Made by a program: the position numbers and the translations under genes. A stretch of 64,000 nucleotides of DNA from Paenibacillus etheri (GTDB lineage: Bacteria > Bacillota > Bacilli > Paenibacillales > Paenibacillaceae), in contig NZ_LCZJ02000014.1 of the NCBI RefSeq assembly GCF_001012825.1, forward strand, positions 124,001 to 188,000, given 5' to 3'. Position 1 is the first letter of the stretch. Each line of letters begins with the position of its first letter. Below the pieces are notes generated by a model that was not told the DNA's origin, did no database searches, and worked only from the letters and a program-made list of their open reading frames with translations. Of this stretch, positions 63,948 through 64,000 are shown piece after piece.

Positions 63948-64000
63948 CATGGTCAGTGATGGCATTTTGTGTGTATTTCAGATAATATATGAATAAGAAT

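Overview
The window looks like a chromosomal segment of a Paenibacillus-type Bacillota (low to mid GC, strong AGGAGG ribosome binding sites, many TTG/GTG starts). The evidence is gene order: Na/Pi transporter (yqeW-like), rpsU-yqeY, nfeD-floA, yqfC-yqfD-phoH-pgpH-ybeY-dgkA-cdd-era-yqzL-recO-glyQ-glyS, yqxD-dnaG-sigA and trmK-nif3 follow the Bacillus subtilis yqe/yqf region. Intergenic DNA is rich in small hairpin repeats. The genus is inferred from content and was not tested by a database search.

Layout. 0-2 kb: truncated Na/Pi transporter and an RlmI-type rRNA methyltransferase. 2-14.4 kb: DNA break processing, addB-addA followed by sbcD-sbcC, the last with a striking GC-rich coiled-coil segment. 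14.4-14.5 kb: candidate small RNA with its own promoter and terminator. 14.7-15.9 kb: hit, rpsU, yqeY. 15.9-28.3 kb: AT-rich accessory island inserted between yqeY and nfeD, which are neighbours in B. subtilis. 28.3-31.4 kb: nfeD-floA membrane operon behind a sigma-W-type promoter. 31.5-37.9 kb: sporulation, PhoH, c-di-AMP hydrolase, YbeY, lipid kinase and cytidine deaminase genes. 38.4-50.3 kb: era, yqzL, recO, T-box-controlled glyQS, yqxD, dnaG, sigA, a membrane protein, trmK and nif3. 50.3-52.4 kb: RNase P RNA, a small Zn-ribbon/HTH gene and about 1.5 kb of hairpin repeats. 52.4-55.2 kb: divergent aminotransferase and MocR-type regulator. 55.2-57.2 kb: subtilase. 57.5-59.8 kb: YpuI-like, DUF1540, DUF4190 and lytic transglycosylase genes. 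59.9-62.3 kb: cysteine desulfurase plus thiI for tRNA thiolation. 62.3-63.9 kb: two divergent TerC paralogues.

The most interesting part is the 15.9-28.3 kb island. It encodes two small secreted proteins (134 and 135 aa), an ECF-type sigma factor, two ABC systems and a lipoprotein. The second secreted protein resembles lactococcin-972-type bacteriocin precursors and is followed by two FtsX/MacB-like membrane proteins and an ATPase that reads like the lactococcin-972-group exporter ATPase. The upstream regions of both secreted-protein genes carry the same bipartite motif, TGTGATTTC-N10-TGTAATG, with identical spacing. My inference is a sigma-factor-controlled secreted-peptide/bacteriocin regulon with dedicated export or self-protection. 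The first ABC system includes a permease fused to an internal lipobox and a propeller-like extracellular domain, and a frameshifted pseudogene lies in front of it.
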